From: CAZGMJ01 sp964526785
GTDB taxonomy: Bacteria > Planctomycetota > Phycisphaerae > Sedimentisphaerales > Anaerobacaceae
Direction: 5' to 3'
Assembly (NCBI GenBank): GCA_964526785.1
Contig: CAZGMJ010000005.1
Coordinates: 62,001-126,000 of the forward strand
Length of the DNA: 64,000 nt
This document shows, piece by piece, positions 51,903 through 60,254 of this stretch (its first letter is position 1; each line of letters begins with the position of its first letter). The notes beneath the pieces were generated by a model. The model made no database searches, was not told the origin of the DNA, and saw only the letters and a list, made by a program, of their open reading frames with translations. Made by a program: the position numbers and the translations under genes.

Positions 51903-52739
51903 ATGTCTGAAGGCCGGTTTGGAAAACGCCTGCACCTTGCCAGTACGCTCTGGTTTGCGCTGTGTGTCGCCACGGTTCTGGTCATAGGACTGCGCCAGGC
52001 GGGTGTTCGCTGGTGGGTCCTCTTTTCCCTGTCCGGCTACGGCCTCGTGGTTCTGCTTCTGCTCATAACGCTCTACCTCTTTGCGATCTTCCGAGGCATT
52101 AGCAGCAGTCAGACCGTACAGGTGGAACATCCGCTGACATGTACCAGTTACTATGCCTATTTCTATAATGTGGCGCCTTTCTTGGGTGGTATAGCGGGTC
52201 TGCTCGGCACAATCGGATTGGCGTCGAGCCCTATTCAATTCGTAACCGATATTGCCCTCGGCACCCTGGGCACAACATTCCTGGCCTGGGTGGTGATTGA
52301 TCCCGTGGTCGGAGTGCTTGAGACAGTATTGTCGCCCGAAGGACGCCGACACCGCGCCCGGCGAATCGCTCAGGCACAGGCCGAGGCGAGGTACAAGCAG
52401 CAGGCTCGAGAGCGTCTCATGGCGGAGATCCTTGCCCAGGAGCAGGAAGATATTCAGCGGTGGCGAAACCGGTTCTGCGATGAAGCGGATCGACTGGCGG
52501 AACTTCTGGTCTCCCAGCGAATCGATCCCCGCTGCGCCGAAAAGGAGGCCTTGGAGATCGGCGTTGCTGCCTGGCGCGAGGGCGGACTGCCGTGCATGCA
52601 GTTTCTTCGCGAAATGGCGATGGAGATAGCCCAAAGCCGTAGCGGGCGCCAGGAAGAAATCTGCGACTTCATATCCTTTTGGTGGGATGGTGTGGGCACG
52701 TGGCAAAAGCCGGCAGTGGAGGAATTTGCCACTGCATGA
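51903..52739 (+). CDS. Unknown four-helix membrane protein
   Basis: 278 aa. Four hydrophobic segments lie at about 10-27, 37-60, 85-105 and 112-135 (LHLASTLWFALCVATVLVIG, LVVLLLLITLYLFAIF, VAPFLGGIAGLLGTIGL, DIALGTLGTTFLAWVVIDP). They are followed by a long charged helical cytoplasmic region (RARRIAQAQAEARYKQQARE). Helices 3-4 faintly recall MotA/TolQ-type proton-channel proteins, but the family motifs are not clear and I do not assign it. It follows the Wza-like gene by 69 bases, so a role in export or envelope energisation is possible. Confidence 0.7.
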   Translation: MSEGRFGKRLHLASTLWFALCVATVLVIGLRQAGVRWWVLFSLSGYGLVVLLLLITLYLFAIFRGISSSQTVQVEHPLTCTSYYAYFYNVAPFLGGIAGLLGTIGLASSPIQFVTDIALGTLGTTFLAWVVIDPVVGVLETVLSPEGRRHRARRIAQAQAEARYKQQARERLMAEILAQEQEDIQRWRNRFCDEADRLAELLVSQRIDPRCAEKEALEIGVAAWREGGLPCMQFLREMAMEIAQSRSGRQEEICDFISFWWDGVGTWQKPAVEEFATA

Positions 52740-52980
52740 GCGTTTGCTGCCGCTGTTCTGGCTTACCCATCCTCCACAACATCGGTGTCTCAAAGCAGCA
52801 GAGATGTCCGCCACGGTCAGTCCTGCAGTTCCATGATGCACGGCTGCCATCTGCGACGCACCCGCTGTCTAACCGCTCAAACGTGAAATGCCCTGGGCGG
52901 ACTGTCTGGGGATTCACTCGGGTTTCTGCGAAGATCTCGCCGGTACACCGGATATTTCACGTACAGCGAGTGTAGCTGCA

Positions 52981-52989
52981 TGATATAAT
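52981..52989 (+). promoter_or_regulatory. Extended -10 promoter of the PPC-domain gene
   Basis: TG-A-TATAAT at 52981-52989 is a perfect extended -10 with a perfect -10 hexamer, and there is no good -35 at the expected distance (GTACAG). The leader is about 50 bases. Nothing else was found in the 306-base gap 52740-53045. Confidence 0.6.
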
Positions 52990-53045
52990 GCAGAGGTTCT
53001 GTACTGAAACAGGTGTGAACCTCACGGTGATTCGGAGTGCCGAAC

Positions 53046-55463
53046 ATGAAACTGGAATACCTGTGTGCATTCATGATAGTTATGTTGTGCTCCGCATTGT
53101 GTGCCGCCCAATCCGCCAATGTTCCGCAGATCGGATACCTCTATCCTGCAGGCGGCCGATGTGGCACGACCATCCAAATTGTAGCGGGAGGGCAATATCT
53201 CAATGGCGCAGACAAAGTGTATGTTTCAGGCGAAGGGGTCCGGGCCCGCGTAGTCAAGTACATCCGGCCCTTTAGAAATCTGCAGAAGGAACAGCGCCAA
53301 TTCCTGCAGAAACGCCTCAGAGACCTGCGCAACGAGCGACTCACTCGATCCTCCTCTGCGAACGCCGACAGTCCGACGCAGGGAATACGGCCTCGAAGGC
53401 AGACGGCCAGCCGGACACCGTCGAGGTCGGAAAAGCAGGAAGACGTCTCGCCGACGGTGAAATTGCCGGAGCATCCGCTGCTGTTGGACCTCGAGAAAAA
53501 GAGTCTCAGGGAACTGGCTCACGTTGCGAATATGCTCTTTTTTCCGAGAATGAAGCTCCAGATGAACCGGCAACTGGCCGAGACGGTGCTGATCGAAGTG
53601 ACCATTGCCCCCGAGGCGGAGCCGGGCAGTCGCGAACTCCGCATTGCCACGAGGTTGGGTCTGACGAGTCCGGTTGTCTTCGACGTAGCGTCATTTCCCG
53701 AAGTGCGGGAATGTGAGCCAAATAACCGCCAGGCATATCCTGCCCTGTCCAACCTTCCGAAAGGCGCGACAGTCCCGAAGGACAAGCCTCTCGATGTGCC
53801 GGTCGTCTGCAACGGCCAGATCATGCCGGGGGACATCGACCGTTTCCGCTTTCGCGCCGAAAAAGGGCAGAAACTCGTCATCGAGACCCGCGCCAGAGGG
53901 TTGATTCCGTATCTTGCGGACGCGGTGCCCGGCTGGTTTCAGGCGGTAGTGGCCCTCTACGATGATACCGGCAACGAAGTAGCGTTTGCGGATGATTATC
54001 GCTTCGAGCCGGACCCCGTCATGTTCTATGACATTCCGAAAGACGGCGAGTACGAATTGGAAATTCGCGATTCCATTTACCGCGGTCGGGAGGACTTCGT
54101 CTATAGAGTCGTAATCAGCGAGCGACCATTCATTACGCGCATGTTTCCTCTCGGTGGAGTCGAGGGGGAGCGGTGCGACGTGTCGGTCGCGGGCTGGAAT
54201 CTCTCCGAGACAAGTCTGTCTCTCGATACTCGAGCCGGCGGCCAGAGAAGTCGTGAGATCAGATACAGCCGGGGTGGGACCGTCTCGAACAGCGTGCCGT
54301 ACGCCGTCGGTGTCATGCCCGAAATCAGCGAGTCGGAGAATAACGACACAATCGAACGAGCCGCCAAAGTGAACCTGCCGACGGTCATCAACGGTCGTAT
54401 CGAGAAGGCCGGCGATGTGGATGTATTTGGTTTCTCGGGCAAAGCGCGGGATACCGTCGTGCTCGAGATTGATGCTCGCCGTCTGCATTCGCCGCTTGAC
54501 GCACTTGTGCGCTTGACCGATGCGTTCGGCACGGTCATTGCGTGGAACGATGACTGGGTATTGAAGGACGAGCAACACTTGCATAAGGATGTTGCCGGCC
54601 TGTTGACGCATCACGCGGATCCCTATCTCTCTGTTGTGCTTCCTCGCGATGGCATCTATTTCGCACACGTACTTGATACCCGCGGTCATGGTGGTCCGGC
54701 ACATGCCTACCGGTTGAGAATCAGCGAACCAATGCCGGACTTCGCCCTGCGTGTGACGCCTTCAAGTATTAGTCTGCGGGCCGGCAGCATTGTGCCGATT
54801 GAAGTCCATGCACTTCGAAAAGACGGTTACGAAGGTCCGATTGAAGTGGCCGTCAAAGATCCGGTTTTGGGCTTCTCAATCAGTGGTGCGACCATCCCAC
54901 CCGGCAGCAATCGCCTTCGCATGACGTTAACCGCTCCTGCCAGGGCGCCGGATGGTCCTGTTGCCCTGGAACTGGAAGGTCGTGCCGAGGTTCACGGCCG
55001 AACGATCGTACGTCCGGTGGTTCCCGCTGAAGACAAGATGCAGGCCTTTCTCTATCGGCATCTCGTCCCGAGTCGAGAACTCTTTGTGGAAGTCCAGAAG
55101 TCGAAGTGGCGTGTGCCCGCTATAGAACTGGCCGGACGTACTCCTGTTCGCATAGTCGCGGGACAGACCGCTCTGGTCCGAATCAAGACCGGGCGAGCCA
55201 ACACCCTCAGAGAACTGCAACTCGAACTGCAGAATCCGCCCGCTGGCGTGAGCCTGCACGACGTTGCACTGATCCCCGGCGGCCTGGCCTTTCGCCTGAG
55301 CGCCGAGCGGGACGCGGTCCAAGGCAACTTCGGCGACAACCTCATAGTTGAAGCCTACAGGGAATTCACGCCCAAAGCTCAGCCAGGCAAACCGCCGCCG
55401 CCGAAACGGCGATCGTCGATGGGGGTCCTGCCCGCAATTCCGGTCGAAGTGGTCATGCAATGA
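53046..55463 (+). CDS. Large secreted protein with two PPC (pre-peptidase C-terminal) domains
   Basis: 805 aa. The ATG at 53046 has GGAG 8 bases upstream. A signal peptide (FMIVMLCSALCAAQ) comes first. An Ig/TIG-like domain (about 25-75, PQIGYLYPAGGRCGTTIQI) is interrupted by a charged, Arg-rich helical insert (about 80-150). PPC domains follow at about 245-355 (PVVCNGQIMPGDIDRFRF) and 440-560 (VINGRIEKAGDVDVFGF). The last 250 residues are further beta-sandwiches ending close to the C-terminus. No protease domain is present although PPC domains often accompany proteases. It is probably a cell-surface binding or structural protein. Confidence 0.8.
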   Translation: MKLEYLCAFMIVMLCSALCAAQSANVPQIGYLYPAGGRCGTTIQIVAGGQYLNGADKVYVSGEGVRARVVKYIRPFRNLQKEQRQFLQKRLRDLRNERLTRSSSANADSPTQGIRPRRQTASRTPSRSEKQEDVSPTVKLPEHPLLLDLEKKSLRELAHVANMLFFPRMKLQMNRQLAETVLIEVTIAPEAEPGSRELRIATRLGLTSPVVFDVASFPEVRECEPNNRQAYPALSNLPKGATVPKDKPLDVPVVCNGQIMPGDIDRFRFRAEKGQKLVIETRARGLIPYLADAVPGWFQAVVALYDDTGNEVAFADDYRFEPDPVMFYDIPKDGEYELEIRDSIYRGREDFVYRVVISERPFITRMFPLGGVEGERCDVSVAGWNLSETSLSLDTRAGGQRSREIRYSRGGTVSNSVPYAVGVMPEISESENNDTIERAAKVNLPTVINGRIEKAGDVDVFGFSGKARDTVVLEIDARRLHSPLDALVRLTDAFGTVIAWNDDWVLKDEQHLHKDVAGLLTHHADPYLSVVLPRDGIYFAHVLDTRGHGGPAHAYRLRISEPMPDFALRVTPSSISLRAGSIVPIEVHALRKDGYEGPIEVAVKDPVLGFSISGATIPPGSNRLRMTLTAPARAPDGPVALELEGRAEVHGRTIVRPVVPAEDKMQAFLYRHLVPSRELFVEVQKSKWRVPAIELAGRTPVRIVAGQTALVRIKTGRANTLRELQLELQNPPAGVSLHDVALIPGGLAFRLSAERDAVQGNFGDNLIVEAYREFTPKAQPGKPPPPKRRSSMGVLPAIPVEVVMQ

Positions 55464-55553
55464 AGTGCGATATACTGCTGACTCACGCAAACAAACCTGC
55501 GGTATCGTGCCACGCGATAGAAAGACCCCAAAACGCCCGAACCCTCTCGCAAA

Positions 55554-55628
55554 TCGGGGCGACAGGACTTGAACCTGCGACCTCTTGACCCCCAGTCAAG
55601 CGCGCTAGCCAAACTGCGCCACGCCCCG
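55554..55628 (-). tRNA. tRNA-Pro (anticodon GGG)
   Basis: The complete cloverleaf on the minus strand is 75 bases: acceptor CGGGGCG/CGCCCCG with discriminator A, D stem GCGC/GCGC, anticodon stem CTTGA/TCAAG around loop CTGGGGG (anticodon GGG), a 5-base variable loop, and T stem GCAGG/CCTGT with TTCAAGT. The 3' CCA is not encoded, since TTT follows the A. It reads CCC and, by wobble, CCU codons. Confidence 0.95.
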
Positions 55629-55638
55629 AAACCGACGT

Positions 55639-55667
55639 ATTCTATGACAAACAGACGGTCGCGACAA
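55639..55667 (-). promoter_or_regulatory. Promoter of tRNA-Pro
   Basis: Minus-strand TTGTCG (55662-55667), a 17-base spacer and TAGAAT (55639-55644). The predicted start at about 55632 lies a few bases before the mature 5' end at 55628. Confidence 0.65.
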
Positions 55668-55740
55668 ATTCTTTTTGCCTCGATTCCAGGGTATTCAGCG
55701 ACAAATTGACCTCCACTCTGGATTTTTTTTATCAGGACTA

Positions 55741-55770
55741 TTGACAAAGTTAGGTGGCCCTAACTAATAT
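55741..55770 (+). promoter_or_regulatory. Promoter of the metal regulator/feoAB operon
   Basis: TTGACA (55741-55746, a perfect -35), an 18-base spacer and TAATAT (55765-55770). The predicted transcription start is at about 55777-55778, coinciding with an in-frame ATG at 55778. The operator at 55748-55765 fills the spacer, so a bound repressor would exclude RNA polymerase. Confidence 0.65.
55748..55765. promoter_or_regulatory. DtxR-type operator in the regulator promoter
   Basis: A perfect 7-bp palindrome AGTTAGG-TGGC-CCTAACT. The half-site TTAGG resembles those of DtxR/IdeR iron boxes. The same half-sites recur at 58834-58853. It lies between the -35 and -10, so metal-dependent autorepression of this operon is the natural reading. 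Confidence 0.75.
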
Positions 55771-55777
55771 GGAGGGG

Positions 55778-56239
55778 ATGAAGAAATCAAAGACTATGGA
55801 TCTGAGTGCATCGCTCGAGGATTACCTTGAGGCCATATTCAATATCGGCCGGGGTTGTGAAGACGTGCACAGTAAGGAGATCGCTGAAATGCTCGGCGTG
55901 GCAAAATCTTCAGTGACCGGTGCGCTTCGTATGTTGAAGAAGAAGGAGCTCGTTCACTATAAGCCCTACGGGTGTGTGACCCTGACAGACGCTGGCAGAA
56001 GCGTGGCCGCTGAGATCGTACATAAACACAATATCCTCAGCGCTTTCTTTATCGATGTTCTTGGCGTCGATGAAAGCACTGCTCAGCGGGCGGCGTGCCG
56101 TGCTGAACACGCGCTGGGAACGGAAATCATCGAGAGGTTGCTGTGCTTTATCGAGTTTGTAACGAAAACCGCAAATGAGGGCCAGGGTGTCGTTGAGCGC
56201 TTCGAAGACTTCCGCCGGGATCGAACGCCGACGATATGA
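55778..56239 (+). CDS. DtxR/MntR-family metal-dependent transcriptional regulator
   Basis: 153 aa from 55778; the ATG at 55796 would give 147. An earlier GTG at 55754 lies inside the operator and upstream of the predicted transcript. The N-terminal winged helix (about 10-75) has ASLEDYLEAIFNIGRG, KEIAEMLGVAKSSVTGALRM and KKELVHYKPYGCVTLTDAG. The dimerisation/metal domain (about 76-130) has EIVHKHNILSAFFIDVLGVD and RAEHALGTEI, where E, H and C residues form the metal site. There is no SH3-like third domain, as in MntR. It is co-transcribed with feoA (stop/start overlap ATGA) and feoB, so ferrous iron is the likely co-repressor, though manganese is possible. Confidence 0.92.
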   Translation: MKKSKTMDLSASLEDYLEAIFNIGRGCEDVHSKEIAEMLGVAKSSVTGALRMLKKKELVHYKPYGCVTLTDAGRSVAAEIVHKHNILSAFFIDVLGVDESTAQRAACRAEHALGTEIIERLLCFIEFVTKTANEGQGVVERFEDFRRDRTPTI

Positions 56240-56529
56240 GTGTTCCTGATGCTGGTGCCGGCAAGGCTGCATTCGTACAGAGGAATGAATCGCATATGGT
56301 AAACGAGCATGAAATACCGCTTTCGTCGATTGAGGCCGGCCGAAAGGTCAGACTCGTCCGAGTGGATGCGGGCCAGGGATTGAGGGCCCGTCTTGCCGCT
56401 ATGGGACTCATTCCTAATGTCGAATTTTCGGTCCTGCGCAATGCGCATCCCGGGCCATTCATGATCAACGTCAAAGGCTCGAGAGTGATGCTCGGAAGGG
56501 GCATGGCGCACAAAATCATGGTCGTATGA
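56236..56529 (+). CDS. feoA: Ferrous iron transport protein A
   Basis: 97 aa if started at the ATG that overlaps the regulator stop. A start at 56296 (preceded by AGAGGA) gives 77 aa, which is closer to the usual FeoA size. The SH3-like FeoA domain is clear: IPLSSIEAGRKVRLVRVD, RARLAAMGLIPNVEFSVLRN and INVKGSRVMLGRGMAHKIMV. FeoA is a small cytoplasmic protein thought to modulate the FeoB G domain. It sits between the regulator and feoB in one operon. Confidence 0.93.
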   Translation: MSVPDAGAGKAAFVQRNESHMVNEHEIPLSSIEAGRKVRLVRVDAGQGLRARLAAMGLIPNVEFSVLRNAHPGPFMINVKGSRVMLGRGMAHKIMVV

Positions 56530-56574
56530 GAATTCTGTGCGTTTTTCCTGTCAAATGCGAGAGTGTACTGACGT

Positions 56575-58647
56575 ATGAGCAAGAAGATAACGGTCGCACT
56601 GGCCGGCAATCCCAACAGTGGAAAGACAACCGTTTTCAACATGCTGACTGGTGCGCGCCAACATGTCGGCAATTACCCCGGCGTGACGGTGGAGAAGAAG
56701 GAGGGCGCCTGCAGCTACAGGGACGGCGATATCACACTGGTCGACCTGCCGGGGACGTATAGCCTCAGTGCGTACTCCGTCGAGGAACTGGTGGCGCGCA
56801 ACTTTATCATTGAGGACTCGCCTGAGGTTGTCGTGGACGTTGTGGATGCGTCGAATATCGAGCGCAATCTGTATCTGGCAACGCAGCTTATCGAGATGGG
56901 CGTTCCCCTGGTGCTCGCTTTCAACATGAGCGATATTGCCAAACAGAAGGGCCTGACTTTCGACATCGATCAACTCTCCACGCTGCTGGGTGCGCCGATC
57001 GTTCCGATGGTTGCAAGCAGGAAGGAGGGCAGGACCGAACTGCTCGATGCGGTTCTGGAAACGGCCGGCAGGGGGGCACCGCGCCGAGAACATTCCATTC
57101 GTTACGGCAGGGAAATTGAGGATGAGCTGAACCACATAGAGGCCTTGCTGAAGACTGAAGAGACCTCGCTCTCGCAGAAGTATGGCTCCCGATGGTTGGC
57201 CCTCAAACTCCTGGAGGGCGATGCAGACATTAAGGCCAAGGTCAATTCCCAGAGTGTTCTCGATGCTGTAGCTCGCAGCACAGAGCACCTGCGAACGATA
57301 TTTAAGGACGAACCCGAAATTGTCATTGCGGATCGGCGATACGGCTTTATTTCAGGTGCGTGCCAGGAGACCATTGTCAGTACGGTGGAACTGCGCCACA
57401 GTCTCAGCGATGCGATAGATGCGGTCGTGACGAATCGCGTGCTTGGCCTGCCTATATTCCTCGGCCTCATGTACGTCGTCTTCTTCCTGACATTCAAGGT
57501 CGGCCACTATCCGATGATCGGTCTCGAATGGTTGTTCGCCGGACTTGCCGACGTCGTCGCCGGCTTATGGCCGGCCGGCAGCGAAAGTGCCGTACGCTCG
57601 CTGTTAGTCGATGGTGTGATAGGCGGTGTCGGGGGAGTACTTGTGTTCCTGCCGAATATTCTGCTCCTGTTTCTCGCGATTGCAGTCCTGGAGGATTCGG
57701 GATACATGGCTCGGGCCGCGTTTGTAATGGACCGAACCATGCATCGTATCGGCTTGCACGGCAAGAGCTTCATCCCCATGCTCATCGGCTTTGGCTGCTC
57801 GGTACCGGCTATCATGGCCACTCGTATACTGGAAAACAGACGTAGTCGGTTCACAACCATCATGGTCATACCGTTGATGAGCTGCGGGGCCCGATTCACG
57901 ATCTACATGTTGATCATCCCTGCCTTCTTCGCTGAAAGCTGGCGGGGGCCCATGCTGTGGCTGATCTATCTGATTGGAATTGTTCTGGCTATAGTGTGCG
58001 TCAAGCTGTTGCGCTTGACCGTGTTCCAGGGCGAGACAACTCCGTTCGTCATGGAACTGCCGCCCTACAGAGTGCCCACGTTCAAGTCGATTGCAATCCA
58101 TATGTGGCAGCGCGGCTGGATGTATCTGCGCAAGGCGGGCACGATCATTCTGCTCATTTCGGTGATCCTGTGGTTCGCGATGAACTATCCAAAGCCGCCG
58201 GCCGCAGAACAGGAAGGGCTCTCCGCGGATGCCGCTCAGCAGGCCCAACTCGAGTATTCCGTAATCGGACGCCTCGGCCGCACTATCGAACCGGTCATCA
58301 GGCCGCTCGGCTTCGACTGGAAAATCGGAACCGCCTTGATCGGTGCGACCGCAGCCAAGGAAGTATTCGTGGCGCAGCTCGGTGTTGTATACGCCGTTGG
58401 CGACGCGGAAGCCGACCCGATGACGCTGCGCGAAAAGCTCCGTCGGAACTACAGCCGTTTGACCGCGTTCTGTATCCTCCTGTTCTGTCTGATTGCAACG
58501 CCCTGTGTGGCCACGGTGGCGATGACCCGGCAGGAAACGGGGTCGTGGAAGTGGGCGGCCTTCCAATTCGCGGGACTGACGGTGCTGGCGTATATAGTTA
58601 CTTTGCTTGTCTATCAGATCGGAGGTTTGACTGTTGCGTTGCTTTAA
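56575..58647 (+). CDS. feoB: Ferrous iron transporter B
   Basis: 690 aa. The G domain (about 1-165) has G1 ALAGNPNSGKTTVFN, G2 HVGNYPGVTVEKKEG, G3 LVDLPGTYSLS and G4 FNMSD. A GDI-like helical linker follows. About ten membrane helices from residue 285 onward include the two Gate motifs (GFGCSVPAIMATRI and ATPCVATVAMTRQETGSWKW). It imports Fe(II) across the inner membrane under low oxygen. It starts 45 bases after feoA. No FeoC gene is seen. Confidence 0.97.
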   Translation: MSKKITVALAGNPNSGKTTVFNMLTGARQHVGNYPGVTVEKKEGACSYRDGDITLVDLPGTYSLSAYSVEELVARNFIIEDSPEVVVDVVDASNIERNLYLATQLIEMGVPLVLAFNMSDIAKQKGLTFDIDQLSTLLGAPIVPMVASRKEGRTELLDAVLETAGRGAPRREHSIRYGREIEDELNHIEALLKTEETSLSQKYGSRWLALKLLEGDADIKAKVNSQSVLDAVARSTEHLRTIFKDEPEIVIADRRYGFISGACQETIVSTVELRHSLSDAIDAVVTNRVLGLPIFLGLMYVVFFLTFKVGHYPMIGLEWLFAGLADVVAGLWPAGSESAVRSLLVDGVIGGVGGVLVFLPNILLLFLAIAVLEDSGYMARAAFVMDRTMHRIGLHGKSFIPMLIGFGCSVPAIMATRILENRRSRFTTIMVIPLMSCGARFTIYMLIIPAFFAESWRGPMLWLIYLIGIVLAIVCVKLLRLTVFQGETTPFVMELPPYRVPTFKSIAIHMWQRGWMYLRKAGTIILLISVILWFAMNYPKPPAAEQEGLSADAAQQAQLEYSVIGRLGRTIEPVIRPLGFDWKIGTALIGATAAKEVFVAQLGVVYAVGDAEADPMTLREKLRRNYSRLTAFCILLFCLIATPCVATVAMTRQETGSWKWAAFQFAGLTVLAYIVTLLVYQIGGLTVALL

Positions 58648-58833
58648 CATCAATCATTATTCGTGTTGTCGGAACCCGATCGTGATTCTGTACTCGACAT
58701 TGCCTTGGATTACTCGGTTGGGGGCGTCACGAATGCCGATAGGCGGTTGCGCAGAATCTGTGGCAGACTATCGCACAGGTGGCGTTTTGAATGCGCAGAG
58801 CCTAAGCAGCCTATTGGAATTTTTTTGAACGAG

Positions 58834-58853
58834 AAGTTAGGACCGCCTAACTT
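58834..58853. promoter_or_regulatory. Second DtxR-type operator, upstream of the porin
   Basis: An 8-bp perfect palindrome AAGTTAGG-ACCG-CCTAACTT. The inner 7 bp of each arm and the 4-base spacing are identical to the site at 55748-55765. A -35-like TTGAAC (58825-58830) precedes it at a similar distance. It lies in the 350-base gap after feoB (58648-58997), in which I find no gene, and 144 bases before the porin start. Confidence 0.75.
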
Positions 58854-58997
58854 TATCCTGCGAGTGGATGAACGCCCTTTGCTATTCACCTTCGCTGAAT
58901 AGTAACGGGCGGAGCAAAGCAGCGTGAAACTAAGTCGCGGACTGTCACGGAGAATGTACGCGCAGATTATTGACCTACTACGATCGGGAGTATGTTT

Positions 58998-60254
58998 ATG
59001 CAAGGTCTAAAAGGAAGTATGAGGATTTCATTTGTCGTTGTGTCGGTGTATATATGCGCTGGCGAGGCTGAGGCCGGTTCCGGTGGTCTGAACCCCGACG
59101 TAAGCCAGGGGAGCCCTGGAATAGGCAATGTATTGCAGGAAAAGGGCATAGAGTACAATGCAGGCATTACGAATCTCTACCAGAAGGATGTTCACGAGGA
59201 TGCACGCTCCGGGCAAGGTCGATATACCGGGAGTTATGATATCGAATTGAGTGCTGACTTGGCGGAGCTTCTCGGCCTCCGTGATGCAGGACTTTATGTA
59301 CATGGAGAAGGAAGTTGGCCTCGGGAAGATCTTGATGCGGCCTCGATCGAGAGTCTGTTTGGTGTCAATGGAGATGCGGGTGGCAGGCGTACGCTGGACA
59401 TTACGGAGTTCTGGTATGAGCAGTCGCTTAGTAATGACAGCCTCTTTCTCCGCGTGGGTAAGCTTGATATCACAGGTGGTTTTCAGTGTCATGGTTGGCA
59501 ATTCTCTTTTGACGGCAGCAAATATGCCAATGATGAGACCATGCAGTTCATTAACGGTGCCCTGGTCAACAACCCGACAATTCCGTTTCCTGATAATGGT
59601 CTTGGTGCGATTGTCCACTGGCATGCTGCGAAACGCTGGTATATGTCGATTGGTGTTGTGGATGCGATGGCAGACGCCAGAGAGACCGGTTTTAGAAGCG
59701 CATTCCACGGACCGGATCATTTCTTCTATATCTTTGAAACAGGCGTCGAAAGCCAATTGCCATCTTCAAAGGGACCGATGCATGGCGCTTATCGCATCGG
59801 GGTGTGGAACGACCCACGGCCGAAGGCGCATTCTGATTCGAGCGATGAGTACAGAGATGACGTGGGTTTCTACGTCAATTTCGACCAGATGTTGACCCGG
59901 GAAGATGCGGATGATGATTCGCAGGGGCTGGGGCTGTTCGGCAGATACGGCTACGCACCCGGGAGAACGAACGACATTACAGACTTCTGGAGTGTGGGCC
60001 TGCAGTACAGGGGCTTGATAGAGGGCCGGGATAACGATGTACTCGGTTTAGGTTTCGGGCAGGGCTTTCTCAGCGACGGGGCGTCTGCGACGTACAGTGC
60101 CGACTACGAAAGTGCTGCGGAAATCTATTACAATATAGCGGTCAACGAACGGATTCACATTAGTCCAGGCATTCAATACGTAACTCACCCGGGAGGCTCC
60201 GACCGAATGAACGACGTGGCCGTATTTGGCATTCGCCTCCAGATGAGTTTCTAA
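58998..60254 (+). CDS. OprB-family carbohydrate-selective-type porin
   Basis: 418 aa from the ATG at 58998, 7 bases after GGGAG; the ATG at 58992 is too close to that site. A signal peptide (ISFVVVSVYICAGEAEA) precedes a beta barrel with features of OprB porins: YDIELSADLAELLGLRDAGL, RTLDITEFWYEQSL, RVGKLDITGGF, GAIVHWHAAKRWYMSIGVVD and a C-terminal strand ending in Phe (FGIRLQMSF). A metal box upstream suggests this porin serves metal rather than sugar uptake. Its stop overlaps the stop of the convergent permease gene (CTAA at 60251-60254). Confidence 0.85.
   Translation: MQGLKGSMRISFVVVSVYICAGEAEAGSGGLNPDVSQGSPGIGNVLQEKGIEYNAGITNLYQKDVHEDARSGQGRYTGSYDIELSADLAELLGLRDAGLYVHGEGSWPREDLDAASIESLFGVNGDAGGRRTLDITEFWYEQSLSNDSLFLRVGKLDITGGFQCHGWQFSFDGSKYANDETMQFINGALVNNPTIPFPDNGLGAIVHWHAAKRWYMSIGVVDAMADARETGFRSAFHGPDHFFYIFETGVESQLPSSKGPMHGAYRIGVWNDPRPKAHSDSSDEYRDDVGFYVNFDQMLTREDADDDSQGLGLFGRYGYAPGRTNDITDFWSVGLQYRGLIEGRDNDVLGLGFGQGFLSDGASATYSADYESAAEIYYNIAVNERIHISPGIQYVTHPGGSDRMNDVAVFGIRLQMSF

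Noticed and set aside
51899..51904. Perfect TATAAT just before the unknown membrane protein
   Set aside because: It contains the start codon at 51903, so a transcript from it would begin inside the gene. It has no -35 and the gene has a plausible GAGAG ribosome site from an upstream transcript.
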